Positions 35,441-49,800 of a DNA stretch of 64,000 nucleotides are shown one piece after another; the first letter of the stretch is position 1, and each line of letters begins with the position of its first letter. Source of the DNA: Branchiostoma floridae. Lineage: Eukaryota; Chordata; Leptocardii; Amphioxiformes; Branchiostomatidae. The DNA lies in assembly GCF_000003815.2 (NCBI RefSeq), contig NC_049983.1, positions 11,493,491 to 11,557,490 on the forward strand, in the 5' to 3' direction. The notes under the pieces were generated by a model. It made no database searches. It had not been told where the DNA came from and saw only the letters and a list, made by a program, of their open reading frames with translations. Position numbers and translations under genes: made by a program.

Positions 35441-36547
35441 CAATTTTACGCTGATATATAATGTGTAGTTTTTTTTATTTGAAAATACGGTACAAAGTGA
35501 CTACACACTCAACTTTATAAAACTTATGTTGGTGCCACCGCTTATTAACACAAATGCAAAGGATAAGTTAATGCCAAATGAAGACCCAAAACAAGAAGAC
35601 ATCACTAACAGACGTTTAACCGTTAACTAGAAAGGTAACATTTGCAGGCAAATACGCAATGTTTGCCTTCACACGGTCTAGCTATAACGACCCAATACTC
35701 AATTAATTCTTACTAAACACATAGATATGTATATATGATGACAAGCACCTCCAGCTCTGTCCTGCTACTTGCTACATAGTGTAATTGAACACCACACAGA
35801 CGGTAGCGGTAACCATGGTGACCGGTGCAGGTCATTGACCTTTAAATTTGTCTGGAAACTGTGACTCGAAGAACAAAATTATTATTATCCGTGAAGGTTA
35901 ACATAGCAATTACTAAATTGTGAGATTTTCAAACCGTGGATATTATGTAGTGGAATTATGACATTCTAATCATTTAAAATAGTGATGGGTGCAGGGAATC
36001 ATTTAAAAACAAATGTGGTTGATAGAATAAAAGTAAGTAAAGTTACTCGATTAAATTATAGAATTCATAGAAAGAATGTGTATCTTCTTATTGTTGTCAG
36101 TACCCATCGGAAAGAGATGTTAAACTATAGTCATGGGGTCTCCGGTGTCCGTATCTACTGTCATCTCAGCTCACAGCACGGCAAAACAGCAACAAACACC
36201 CGGAAACAATGACAAGCTGTGCTGTCGCGAAAATTTGGTAGGTTGCTCTAGTACGTGGGCTTCACGAATTTCAATACTATACTACCTTCATAAACATAAG
36301 ACCTTCTAGATTAGACCCAACGCGCGTCGAATGCAGTTTTTTCCTAGGTTGGACCGTCGACCCTCCTTCAGTTTTCGAGTGGCCATCGATTTCGCGCCAT
36401 ACTGAGGTCAAAGTTCAAAGACCAGCTGAGTCGTTAGTAAGGATGTGACATAATACTCCCGTCCCGAGTACCTCATGTGATCGTCACTTTATGACTTCTC
36501 TTCAGGCCTTTTGGCAACTTATGGGCGTCTAAGACACCTGTGAGAAA
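35441..36547. other. Intergenic region between the sialyltransferase and PRCP genes
   Basis: Should hold the 3' UTR of the first gene and the promoter of PRCP. No coding exon or clear repeat was recognised. Confidence 0.6.
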
Positions 36548-39500
36548 ATGTTTTACGTAGCTGCCATCCTGATATGCCTGTCAGTGGCCCATACGGGCGG
36601 CACACACCTGCTGAACCCCAGGTTTCCGAGGCCGAAAGGTCCTGCCCTAAAGCCGCAGTACAGCTATGATACCAAGTACTTCACACAACCGGTAAGTTAC
36701 TCTTAGCTCTGTTATATCAAGGAGGTTAAAGAATCACTCTCTTTCTTTAACCTCCTTGGTTATATTTAAGAGAGATAAGATGCAGTTTTTTAAACGATTA
36801 TGAACACCAGAGGGGATACGGACACCAGAGGGGATACGGACACCACAGGGGGTATGGACACCACAGGGGGTACGGACACCACAGGGGGTATGGACACCAC
36901 AGGGGGTATGGGCACCATAGGGGGTACGGACACCACAGGGGGTGTGGATACCACAGGGGATATGAACACTACAGGGGGTACGGACACTCTTGGGGGTACG
37001 GACACTATTGGGGGTGGGGACACCACAGGGGTACGGACACTACTGGGGATATGAACACTGCAGGAGGTACGGACACTACTGGGGGTACGGACACAACAGG
37101 GGTATGGACACTACTGGGGTTATGAAGACTTTAGTGGGACAGACTGTACTGGGGTTACGGCCATCACAGGGGTACGGACACTACAGGGGATATGAATACT
37201 ACAGGACACTACTGCGGTACAGACACCACAGGGGGTACGGACAGAACAGGGGGTACGGACACCACCGGTACGGACATTACAGGGGTATGAACACTACAGG
37301 ATGTACCGACGCTACTGGGGGTGTGGACACTACAGGGGGTACAAGCAGGTACAGACACTACAGGGGGTACAAGCAGGTACAGACACTACTGCACATGTGG
37401 GTATGGACACTTCAGGGATATGGACACAACAAAAGTATGGACACTTCAGGCAGAGTCTAGATGTACGGTAATCTTTCCATGCATATTTCAGATGTTGACT
37501 TATCTTTAATGTGTTATTTCTTATTTCAATGCTGTACAGGTGGACCACTTCAGTTTCACCAGAACTGACACTTTTGACCAACGTTACCTTATAAACATGA
37601 AATACTTTGAAGGCACTGGAGGACCCATCTTTCTCTACACTGGGAACGAAGGTGACATCACAATGTTCTGTGACAACACGGTAAGTTGAAGATAACTTTC
37701 ATCACTGGTAATACATGTAGTCCATTGCAATATTCTGCTACTGCAGTGGTCCGAACACCATGCAGCTGCAATCAGTCTCTCTTCACATCTCTTCACCTTA
37801 TCCTTTTCATCACATGCTTCCTTAGCTCCCATAATTTTCTCTTTTCACTTTCATCTGACTCAAGGATTTCCATGTCATTCACTGCGTGATATTTCTGAGT
37901 CAAACAAGTGTCCTAAAATAGATTTGATTGCAACATTGATATTGTATCCTGTTCTTTGTTTGCTCACTTCAGGGCTTTATGTGGGACATTGCACCAAAAT
38001 TCAAGGCTCTAGTGGTGTTTGCTGAACACCGCTATTACGGAGAATCAATGCCTTATGGAAAAGATTCATACAAGGTAAAAGTATAGATTGCTGTTGATTT
38101 TCATCCAGAATGCTGCAGTTCAGTCCCCACAAACATATGACATTCCGACATTCCGTCTGTATTCAGATGACAATTACACTTATGAGTGATTTATTTAATA
38201 TGCAAATTGCCAATGATATACAGTATATCAGTGTACCATTGTGTACTTGTATCCTTAAACAAGAAATAACAATATCTTTGTTTCTCTGATCCACTAGGAC
38301 CCTGAGCACCTCGGCTACCTGACAGCAGAGCAGGCCCTGGCAGACTTTGCCCGACTCATCACCCACCTGAAGGCCAGCATCCCTGGCGCAGCGGACAGTC
38401 CTGTGGTGGCCTTCGGGGGGTCGTATGGAGGGATGCTGGCGGCCTGGTTCAGGATGAAGTATCCCAGCTCTGTCATCGGGTATCACACTTCTGTTTGTTC
38501 ACACTCAACTGTTACTCATGAAGTGCAAACTACATAAAGCATTTGTATTCTGTCTTCTTTACATACATCAATGAGATAAATAACATCCTTGCTTATTATT
38601 GGGTGGGCTGACTGCTCTCTTTTTGCAGCCAGTGCTGCAATTGTAAGAAGCTTACAAGTAGCCATGAACATGGGACAGTCTGCTCTATTGGTATTTCAAT
38701 ACTTCCGCAGCTGGTGTCAGCTGTTCTTTTATGTACTTATAAGAAACTCTCTCAGCAATGAAGAACAAGCAGTTCTGGAGAATAAACTTTCTGCACCTCG
38801 TAATGAGGAGGACTGAATATGATAATGATGCAAGAGACTATCTGTTTAGCCAAGGAACTTTCCTTGTTGTAACATAGTACTGCTGTGGAAATTTGAAAGT
38901 TGTGCTGCTTGTTGGTAGGTCTCTGGCTGCCTCAGCTCCTGTGTGGCAGTTTGAAGGTCTCACACCATGCGGAAGTTCATACTCCATCATTACTGAGGAC
39001 TTCCAGAAGGGAAGCCCTGGCTGTGAGACCTACATCCACAAGTCCTGGGACCTCCTCACTCAAATGGGACAAACAGGTTAGGGCTGTTTAATGTAATCAG
39101 CATACAGAGGTCATGGTAAACCAAGGAAATTTTGGATGGAATGAGTTAGGAGGGACATCAAGGTGTGCAGTCTAACTAGAGTGAGCCCGCTGGACAGACC
39201 CGCATCTGAACGGAGTATAAAGACCAGCCAATTGCTGCCTACCCTTTTCAGGGATCCCAGCAGCAGTATAATCAAATACTGGATACTACTATTACTGCTA
39301 CTACCATTCAATTCCTAACCCTTTATCCTCTGCCACTAATTTTTTCAGCTGATTTAAGATTCAAGAAGAATTTATTTCTTATGGCAATCTTGAATGTCGT
39401 GATCATTGGCATGAAGGTCTTAATATGGTAGATAATATGTAACAAAAAGTTTCTAATCCACTTGTCCCCTTATTCCCTCACAGCTGCTGGTAGAGAGAAG

Positions 39501-41324
39501 CTTTCCTCCATGTTCTCCCTGTGCTCTCCCCTCAACACAACAACCGATGTCGCCACGATGTCCAGTTGGCTGCTGAGCACTTGGTTCAACCTTGCCATGG
39601 TGAACTACCCTTACCCTGCCAGCTTCCTGGAGCCCCTACCAGGCTGGCCAGTCAAGGTGGGTCCCACAAGTTTGTACACTTTTATATATGATACTGTGAT
39701 GACAACTTTTCTAATTCTTCATGGTGATTGTTGACATAGCGACGAGCCTTATTTACCCTACTCTTAGTAGATAGGAGGACATACACATGTAACATGTACA
39801 GGTCTTGAGGTGAAAGTCCAGTGTGAAAGTCAAGTACTCAAAAAAGCTGAGCCACTTAATATAATTCTAATATAGGCTATCCTAACACAAGGGAAGTAGA
39901 GGGGTGTTCTCTAACTGATGATATTACTGGTATCACAAAAGTGAGGCCTTGAGATTGGAGCAATTTTACCTTGAAGTAGATCTACAGTGTATATGTGATT
40001 TTATATGTTACTCTGATCCCCTATTCACAGGAAGTGTGTTCACTCATCACCGCATCATCCAATGTTCTGGAGGGTATAGCTGCTGGAGCTATGCTGTACT
40101 ACAATTACACAGGCCAGGCTCCATGCCTCAACATTGAGGAGAGTGCAGTCAGCTCTCTGGGAGACCTTGGCTGGAGCTTCCAGGTAGGGCTGTGTATGAG
40201 GAACTCCTGGATACAGAAATGTCATCAATTATTTGTTCTGGAAGTTAGTGAGTTTTCACAGTTCACATTTGTCTGCTTTAAGACCCTTTTAGCATTCAGT
40301 TGTAGGATATACCCCTTTGATATTGTTGCTAAAGATAATGATGATAAGGTATTCACACCCTTCTTTTTAATCTTTAAAGAGCCAAGGTCCTACAAATTAT
40401 TCATACACATCTGACTGACAGTTGGAGTGTTAGTTTATCAGATGCTGATGATCAGATGGTCCATGAACAATATTCCTTTTTTTTCAGTTTTGTTCTGAGA
40501 TGGCCATGCCTTCCTGTACGGATGGGGTCCATGACATGTTTCCCCTCCAGCCATGGAACCTGACTACATACATCTCCCAGTGTAAGTCTACATGGAAGGT
40601 GACCCCTAGGCCATACTGGATCCTCCAACAGTTTGGTGGCAAAAACATTACTGCCGCCAGCAACATCATTTTCAGGTCAGCCTAGCTTATTCACAATGTT
40701 TCTCTAATTCGAGTTTTAAACATACTTCATTGTATCAAAGACAAGCCACAATCTTATAGTAGCCTAGTATTGTTAACTTATAGCTCTTCATTGCCCACAG
40801 TATAGGGTTCGAAGTCATTCAGCCTCCATTGTAGACTTTCGGAGCTGTGTTATTTTTTGGGGCAAGTGCTGATTTGCAATTTTCAATGAGATGGGCCACA
40901 TCAGCAAAATTCTTTCACTTGGACAACTGCCTTCCCTGTTACAAATGTTTGTAGTGGAGGGTGGTGTGCATTTGAAACTACATTTTCTTAAAATCTTGAC
41001 AAATGTAATTGTCTTCAATTTGATAGCATTGACTATTAAAGTGATGATACACAAAACCCTGAATCCTTGAATTTATCGTTGCATTTTTATATTTTTCACA
41101 TTTTTCCTTGTTGTAACAGTAATGGCCTGTTGGATCCGTGGTCAGCTGGGGGAGTGATGGAGTCTCTGTCAGACTCCCTGGTAGCCATCACCATCGCTGA
41201 CGGAGCCCACCACCTGGACCTGCGCTCCTCCAACCCTGCTGACCCGCAGTCTGTTATTGAGGCTCGGGAGCAGGAAGTTCAGATTATCAGGGAGTGGCTC
41301 CAAGATTACTACTCCAGTTTATAG
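36548..41324 (+). CDS. PRCP: Lysosomal Pro-X carboxypeptidase, S28 serine peptidase (481 aa)
   Basis: Removes C-terminal residues that follow proline (for example from angiotensin II in vertebrates); it acts in lysosomes or after secretion. Nine exons (36548-36691, 37540-37680, 37973-38074, 38298-38479, 38919-39076, 39484-39656, 40031-40183, 40488-40675, 41120-41324) close exactly in frame (482 codons). There is a hydrophobic signal peptide at residues 1-16. The catalytic triad of the S28 family is present: Ser171 in [12 protein letters not shown], Asp419 in LLDPWS and His444 in GAHHLD, with the same Asp-His spacing as human PRCP. Other family blocks are [44 protein letters not shown] and [12 protein letters not shown]. 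The length matches human PRCP (496). DPP7 is the nearest alternative, but the wording follows PRCP. Intron 1 holds an 18-bp minisatellite. AATAAA at 41936-41941 is a likely poly(A) signal. Confidence 0.95.
36717..36766. repeat. Palindromic foldback (about 50 bp)
   Basis: tatatcaaggaggttaaaga and its inverse flank a short loop at the start of PRCP intron 1. The arm aaggaggtta is shared with the palindrome at 32100-32140. Confidence 0.85.
36800..37440. repeat. 18-bp minisatellite in PRCP intron 1
   Basis: Units of ggacaccacagggggtat with substitutions, progressively degenerate to the right. Because 18 is a multiple of three, several frames stay open and spell DTTGG-type repeats; this is not a gene. 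Confidence 0.97.
39115..39305 (-). repeat. Dispersed repeat, copy B
   Basis: Inverse copy of the element at 10245-10410, sharing agggatcccagcagcagtat followed by aatcaaatactgga. It lies in PRCP intron 5. Confidence 0.8.
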
Positions 41325-41935
41325 AAGTTATAGTTGTCTGCCTTTATTTTGAAAGAGCACTTTATATAACCTTGCACAAACTGCATTTGTTTGGTGGTGT
41401 GTTAAACAATTGATATGTTTTAAATGAGCTTGTAAGTGTTTGAATTGATTATCGGACACTCTAATCAAATTTCTGTGCAATTCAGATTTTGTTTCCATGC
41501 ATACATGTATATATATGACTCTATAGTTTTACGTTTTAAGCACAAGGAGCTGCAAAAACTGAGATTACCAGGCTGATAGTTTTGTATACAATAAGCTAAA
41601 AACAATGTAATTTGCTGATTAATGTAAAGAACACTATTTTATGCATCACACTTTCTGCTAGGATTTTAAGAAAGGCTACAGGAGCTGTTCTGGCTATGTT
41701 TTATATTTGACTAAATGCAAAAGCAAACTTCCATTTGTGCTCAAGTTGCAATCATTCATTTACATGTATCATCAGCCCACTACTTGTGGAGAAACATTTA
41801 TCCCTATATACATTAGTTTGCATTTGGTCTACAACTTTGAGACTTAAAGTAAAGCTATGACTGTTATTTAGATGACTATAAGCCAGCAAGACAAGAACAT
41901 CAAAACCCTCCTACCGTGGGTTTGAAGATTTACTG

Positions 41936-41941
41936 AATAAA
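41936..41941 (+). terminator. Poly(A) signal, PRCP
   Basis: AATAAA about 610 bp after the PRCP stop codon, followed by T-rich sequence. Confidence 0.5.
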
Positions 41942-43574
41942 GCTATCGTGATATAAGCCTTTAAATTTTTACTGTGTACACCTTTATTTTCAAAAAATCA
42001 ATATACAGTGATTCTTCCAGAGTACATTGTAGGTTGCATATTGCATGCGCAATAAAGCCATACCTTAATTTTCACTACTAGCTGAAGGCACATTGAGTTG
42101 AATATTGCTGAATACACTGTTATATCTAGTGACCGAGTTACAATTCACATTCATTCTAAAGTTCTTGCTCCAATATGATCACATGCTTCACACATCTGTC
42201 AGTTCCTCATTCAACTGTTTTGAATGGGAAAATTTGTCAATGAAACATGAGAGCCAAATGAAGAAACAAAAAAATTCTACCTGACAAGGAGTGTATACTG
42301 TTTACAGTCTTCCCTCAATCATGAATAATGTCAAAGTCTCATCAAATACTACCAATTCATAATTGTCCTTGAAATTGTGGCTCAAATGAGATAAAAGGAA
42401 TGAAGCTTAAAAATAAAACTGACAGACAACTGCCATTTCATCAAATACCACACTTTACATATGGTAGCAAAGGCATAATATAAAATGTCAATTTCATCAA
42501 CATTTGTGCCACACAGATACAAATCACTTACAATGTAGCTTCACCCATCATATAAAACCAGCATCAAATGTCTTCACACTGAAAGCCTTCAGTAGCTTGC
42601 TTTACAAATATGTATCAATTGAATGATTCACCATTAACTTTGCAAAAATACACATTGTCACAGAATGAACATACATCAAATAATGTGACTCTCAATAATT
42701 ATGAATTATCATTTCTAGTCAGCTAAGAAACTTTTCCATCTATAAGTACAATCAATGACTGTGTCACAAAGACTCAATTCTGCTGCAACAATATGGTCAG
42801 CACAGCTATGAAATACATTTTGGAAATGATAACTATACAAAGCACAGAATAGTAAACTCATTAATCTCAAAGCTCTTACATTGATAGCTTTCTGAAGCAA
42901 CATTTTCTTTGCAGCATTGCTTCACTTTGAATATACATGTACAAACATAAGGATGAAAACGAGGAAACTAAATCTTGGTGCCATGGAATGTCTACAATCA
43001 CTGATATGGATGTTCGATTTCTTACAAAGTCATTAATTATCACTGTGTAGGATTCACCCTTAATGATATCAATCAATATTATACAAATTTATTGAGACAT
43101 TGCAGTATTTTTGTCTGCAAAGTCTGTCAGTAAGTAAGTCTGCAAAAAATAACTCATTGAAGTCATTGATTCTTAAACAAGCTCACACTATTCCTTATTC
43201 ATCTGGAATGATTACAAAAATTCCTTTACACAAAATTCTGGAAATAAAGCAAAGTTTTTAAGTAGAAAATCACAATAAATGTATACCAAAATATATTTCA
43301 TAATCTTTGATAATTTCTACAAATTTCTGTCTATATCTATATCAGCTTAGAGCCTAAACTCACACCATACAAAAATTCTCTTCTAATTACCACACTCTGG
43401 AAAATATTCTATTCATGGTAATTCATATAAATCCTCTAAAACACTACTACATCCATCAGTTTTAAAACAAAATTCTGGTATTCTCTTTAATATTCATCAC
43501 GATAGCCCTAGCAACTTGTACAGCACAGCACTGTTATTTTTGTCTGTTGAATGAATACGTTTTTTTCACTATTT

Positions 43575-43680
43575 TTGTCTCACCACCACCGGTTTGCTAG
43601 GGCATCCTCACTCCCCTGGGCACAAAGTCCCGCGAGGGGCATTGCCCAGTATTACGTAGATAGATAGATAGATAGATAGA
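43575..43680. repeat. Possible SINE with GATA tail
   Basis: A GC-rich block (cctgggcacaaagtcccgcg, aggggcattgcccag) ends in five to six gata units at 43658-43680, typical of a short retroposon with a simple-repeat tail. Confidence 0.4.
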
Positions 43681-43870
43681 GCTGAAAAACATTTACTCTT
43701 AACCACTGAAAGGAACATATTCAAATGCTTTGGTCACACCCATCCAGATAGAACTGAAGTTGAGTCTAGGATTTACCACAACTTTGAACCTTGATGAAAA
43801 GCTTTGCATGTAGTAACTCCCTTGTAGTAAAACAGCTGCAGTTTCATTTCCATGTATCTACAGCACAGAC

Positions 43871-46800
43871 TCAGTCCATGTCCAAATGTTCCTGTCTGTG
43901 TCTCGCTCCCCAGTCTTCAACTGCAATCAAGTGGAAACATCATGTGAAGTCTGGTTCTCTTACCATTCTAGTTTCAATTTAATCACAAGCACACTGTTTG
44001 TCAATATGTAAATGTCCCTAAAATAAAAAGCAAGTAATATGATTCATAATATAAACTTCTTGTTATTTTTCAAATGTACAATGGGTAATATATCAAATGT
44101 GCAAAACATTATATTTAGATGGACAGAAAAATTATACAAAGCAGAAAAATGGGTTATGTACATGTATTACTAGGTATGTTACTAGCTATGTTACTCACTT
44201 TGACAGTCCCGTCCACAATAGAAGCGTGGATACTTGCTGCGGTTCTCTTTGCACCTAATAAGGAAAAGTCAATGAATGTGCTTTATAGCAACAAAATAAC
44301 TACTAGACAAACAAATTAAACCAACAATGCATCAACACTACTGTGTCCATGGGCCAGAAGTATTGTCAGATGGGCTGAATCAGTTGAAATACTGCTTTTT
44401 CCGGATACCAATCAAATTTACACTGAAAATCCTATACAACATACAACAACATTGTACACATTGATTGACATTAGGCATTTGTATCATCGCACATTGAATT
44501 CACTATGCTTCTCCATGAACATAATACATACTCCTTAGTTTCTCACTGACAGTATATGATTACAGACAACCCTCAATAGGATATTTTGTCCTCACCTTTG
44601 GCATTGTTTGAAGGTCCTGGGGTGGGGTTCAATCTGACCGCAGTTGGAACAGCTGCGCAGCTTCCCCGTCTTCCTCTTCCCTTCGGTGGCAGCTGGTAAT
44701 AATGGTATCACAGCGGCTGGTCGCCCAGGCGGTCCAGTGGTGCGGTCAGTCTTCTTGGCAAGGTAGTCAATGACTAGTTCATCACAGAGTTGGAGGGTTC
44801 CGTTTGAGGTGATCTCATCAAACTCCTCATGAGTCAGATCCCACCTCTCCTGGCAGGCCTACAAACATGAAACATTAGTATGAAGGAGAATTCTTATTAC
44901 ACAACCAGTAGGTACTTACACTGCTTACGTTTCAATGTCTCTCAGACACCTTTGTCAGAGCTTCTAACTGGAGTTCTGCTTCTCACGGCTTAGGTAGCCG
45001 ATGTAGGTGGTGAGAAGCAGAACTCAAGTTAGAAGCCCTGATAAAGGTGTCTGAGAGACATCAAAACGTAAGCAATGTAAGTACCTACTGATTGTGTAAT
45101 AAGAATTCTCCTTCACCCTTTATTCTACCAACCTGATGAAACTTTTTTTGGAGGAAACATTAGTACTTAAACCTGGGAGGATGTAAAAATCTTCAACACT
45201 AATAAAAAGCTTGGTAATGCAACTATCCAGATGCCATCAACAACCTTTGGCTGTACTCGTTGATTGACAGAGGGAAGTTCAGTGTTAAGATTGACAGCGG
45301 GTCCCATCTTTCTTTTTTGTCTGCAAATTTACCCTATCATTATCAATGGCTCAGTGACTTGCAAAAATCATGTGATGCTGGAGAAAACACTGGGTGTCAT
45401 TAAGAAATCAAAGATTCATCATCCATGGGCTTTCATGCTGTGTGACTGTCATTGATGTATTGCACAGACAAGTTGTATACATGAACGTACCTGCATTTCT
45501 CTAATCTTACTCATTGTCTCACTGACTCTCATCATGCCGACACGGTCCTGTTGACCTGGGTTGTCGGGGTTCTGTGGGACATACATGCCAATAAGGGCAC
45601 AACCTGGCCCCTCAATGTAGTCTTGTACAACAGGATTCATTCCTGTAGAGGAATAAAAGGTGAATGTTTATAATACAATGTACCATTTTCAGTATCTGTT
45701 ACTTGAAGACAGGAGAAGAGGAAACAAAGGCAGCACAAAAGAGCTGGCTCATCAGATGAGTGTTTCAAAATAGGAATAACAGGAGGAAGTTTGTCAGTGC
45801 CCTATGCTCCAAAGAAAGTGAAGAGGATTAAGTAAGTGGTACATGTAAGTCTTTTAGACTGGCTGGTAATGATAGATATTCAGGGATAGGCAATTGAAAT
45901 AAAACTCACCCTTTAAGAAAGGAGCAAACATTCCACTTTTGATCTTCTCGACAGCGTCTGCTCCCAGACCTTTGGGTGGTTGACCAGAGGATGGTTTCTT
46001 CTCTGAGTCACCAGCTTTAGGCTTTGCACTTGCACCCTCCTGCATATCTGCAGGTTTGCTGGACTGTGTAGGTTTGCTGGACTGCTTTTCTTTGGGTTTC
46101 TTTGTTGGGCTATCACCTGTGTGAAAAAATGATATGTAATGTCCTTCTATGTAACAGAAAAACATTCTAGTTAGAAAGTGACTTTGAAATCCTGTTGTAG
46201 AATAATGGTATCAAAATTAATACTGACAATATTTCATATATACTTTTTAGTCCTACAAACACTAACCTTTGACACGAATGCCATCATCCCCTGTGACTCG
46301 TATTCCATTGTCTTCACTTTTCTTTCTGGGGGAAGTCTCACTGCCTTTCTTCTTGGAGGAAGCCTCAAGCTCACTTATTTTCCTGGTGATAGCCTCACGA
46401 TCAATGACTTTTTTCTTGGAGGCAGCCTCGCTGTCTTTCTTTTTGGAGGAAGCGTCAACCTCAGTGCTGCTCTTCTTGACCTGTTCCTTCTTTCCTGCCT
46501 GTTGGTCGGGTGGTTTACCCAGTACTTTGATGCGTTTATTCATTTCACTTTCCAGTGGAATCCCAGGGGTGCCGGGTGGGTGGTACACGTTGATGATTCT
46601 AGCTCCTGGTGACAGTAGCTGCCCATCAAACATGATAGGATTCTCAACAGTGCTTGTCCGGACATATTTGGAGACGTCAATATTCTGTAGGATATCATCG
46701 TCCAAATTGGGTTTCCCCTGTGGAGGGATCCCCGCCATGAGTGCTACCTGCTCCGCGACAGCCTTAGCTCGCTGCTCCATCCTTTCCTCTTCCTCTGTCT

Positions 46801-49800
46801 TAGACTCTAACACCTCCTCCTGTCCGTCCGGTTTAAGTTCCACCAGGCGAGCCCCCTGTCTTTCCTCTCCTGCCTTTGTATCACTCCCTCCTGTCTTTTT
46901 CATCTTATCTTCATCCAATATCACTATGATTGATTCTCTGTCTCCCTTGCCTGCTCCGTTAGACTTGGGGTTGGGAGATGTTGGATTTGCTACTGTGGAA
47001 TGTGTTGTTTGAGTGCTAGGGCTAGATGCTGTTTTAACTGATGAATCAGACTTCAGGGGAACAGGAGATGGTTTGGGCTGAGTTGCCTGAGCATCAGAAG
47101 AACGAGGCTGAGTTGTTTGAGTCTCAGTTGAACGTACCTCTACTGTCTTTGTGGATGATGATTTCTTGGCTTCAGCATTGTCTTTGTCTACCATCTTCAG
47201 CAGGTGAGCCGGAGGAGGGACAGGTGGCCCTTGAGCAGCCCATGGGTTGTTCTTCTCTGGCTGAAACTTACAGAGGTCTGAAAGTTTCTTTGCCATGTCT
47301 TCTTTGCTGATGTCAAACATCTCTTCTGGTGACTTCTCTTTGACTTTTTCAGCGTCTGAAGTTGACTTACGAAGATCACTGGCCCAGTGACAGTCCTGGG
47401 GAAAGACATTTTTGCAGCTAAGTAATGTTACAATTATCTACATCAGAACCCAAGATAGTCAAAACATCGCAATGAGCAGTACTGGAAATGTTGTGTACAT
47501 CTTTAATCTACCTCATGATGCACTTAGCCATACTTGTCAGGGACAGTCCCAACACAGAATATGAACTTGATTTATCTTTCTGCCTGCTAAGATATATGTA
47601 ACTTTTTGGTACCAAATCTGTGTTATGCAGAAGAGTTAAGGTTAAAGATCAATGGCAACATTTTTAGTGTTTTGATTAGTCTGTTGTAGTTGCAACTTCA
47701 GATTTTAGCACTCAAAACAAGAAGAAATACCTTTCAACACTTAACAAAACCAGACAGCATACTAACCAAAACTTGAGGCATATCTTTGCAGGCGTGTTTC
47801 CTGCGTAGTCTCTCCCTGATTTGCTCCTTTCGTTCACGTGGATCGCTGCTCAGGCGCTCCTTTGGGGGCTTGGTGTACATGTTATGCAGCACTGGAACAG
47901 AGTAGATTGAAGATCATTCATGAAATATCCTTGCTTTTGAAGATTTTTCCAGAGCAATTAATACTGATAACTACAAATATCACACTGCATTTAAGTCCAA
48001 CAATCAACTTTAAAAAAATGCTTTTTTCACTTTACATTAGAAAAAATATGGAAGCATGAAAAAGTTGAATTCTAGAATGATACAATTGTGAAACAGAATG
48101 CTCTTACCTTCTTCAAAAGCTGCCTTGGTTTTCTCAGGAGTGATCTGATTCCTGACCTCAGGGTCAAAGGTCACTGTCACGTTAACTGTAGCGGAGGTGC
48201 GCTCGCCTCTTTTCTCTGCCTCAGCTAGCTTCTTCTTCCCTTCTTCACAACCACTCACAGATATCTGGGGTCAATACAAAAATCATTGACATTCCATCAT
48301 TTCATGGCATTTTGTAGCAATAAAAAATATGACAGCCAATCATTTCAAATTTCCTCCAACGATGTGTTAAGTGCTTACAATCTGTCTTGGTAAGTTGTCT
48401 CTTTACCTTAATAGGTGGAGATTTGTCCCTCTTCTTAGTCTGTGTTGGTTTGGGAAGACCAAAGGTTTCCTCCAGCTTCTGAACCAGAGGAGAGCCCTCA
48501 TTGGCCACAAAAGTGTCCTTCTTGTTGGCCTTGGGTCGTACAGGGCTACTTGGGTTGGAGGACTTTTGTCCAACTGTTGGTGGAGCTCTTTCAGCAAGGT
48601 TAGATGCCTCATATTCTTTGGCAGCGGCAGCTCGCTTGGCAGCTGACGCTTCCCTCTGCATTCGCTCGACTTCGACATTGTTTTTGACCACAGCAGCAAG
48701 GATGGCGTCCATTGTGGGATCACCGTCAATATGTGGTGCGATGACTGCCCCCAACAATGGGCTCAGACCACTCTCACTTTTGTCTGCTTTACTCTCATTC
48801 GCTCCACTGCTGGTGGAATCACTTGACTCACTCCTTTTACTTTCATCATGTTTGGGCTTCTTCTTTTTCTTCTTCTTTTTGGTCCCTGTACCTGTGGCTT
48901 GAACACTACCATTTTGATCTACTGTGCTTTTCTGTGCATCAGAGTTTGGAAGTTCTTTTATTTTACTAGAATCTCTTACGTCCCTATCTAAGGATCTTGC
49001 TCTTGTTTCCTTTGTGGATACTGGTAATATATCTTTCCTTTTGTCAGATTTTGGCATGATCATGTTAGGACCGGGGGGAATGTAGTAGGACTCATCTGCA
49101 GAGTCGATCTCTTCTGCCTCCAGCCAGTGCCTTAAGCATCGACACACCGACCCACCAAACTTCACATAAAGTGGTATCAGGAAGTACACCTGTTACAACA
49201 AAAACAACAAAAACAACAAACAACAATGTTATATATCAGCACAAAGTTTACATGCTCAGAGTATATTTTGCTTCATTCCATTTTAGACAAAACCATTAAA
49301 AAATCTTACCTTGACATATGAAGACTTTTCTCCTGGTTGTCCAAACAACCTTCTAAAAACATCTCTGTGGAAGAAAAACATTTATGTTTTAGTGCAGGAA
49401 TAATGTTTACTATGACAACAGCAAAAATACAATATATATCAGTCCACTACTTCAGGGTGAAGATATAATTCCTTTTGTGTTTCATTCTCAAGCATTAAGT
49501 TATACACTTTACCTTGTGTCCTTGTTGTAAAATGGATCTTTTGCTGAAATATAAAGCAAAGAGTAGATTTTGTTAATCCAGTGCTACATGTTTACTAACA
49601 ATTATTGGATGGAAGACCTGGTGCATCCCTGTATTGTAATTAGTCAGTGAAAGGGTATGTCACCCAGTAAGAGGCAGTATAACCCTGTCATGTGTAAGCA
49701 CGTAGACCGATGATGATGATGATATTAACAATGAATTACATTTAATACTTGTCTTGACTAATTCTAAATGGTAGACTGAAGTAAATTATGTATACAAGCA

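Larger units (their letters stand above)
41325..43870. other. Convergent 3' region between PRCP and the MYND gene
   Basis: AT-rich and non-coding. AATAAA at 41936-41941 suits PRCP. The right part should hold the MYND gene 3' UTR. Between them, 43575-43680 looks like a short dispersed element ending in a gata microsatellite. Confidence 0.6.

Noticed and set aside
36790..37460. Long open frames on both strands, full of DTTGG or VSxPP repeats
   Set aside because: They are by-products of an 18-bp tandem repeat (multiple of three) in PRCP intron 1; no splice or family support.
46178..47012. Plus-strand frames of 144 and 247 codons
   Set aside because: Antisense of the long MYND-gene exon 46267-47395, whose frame and splice sites are consistent.
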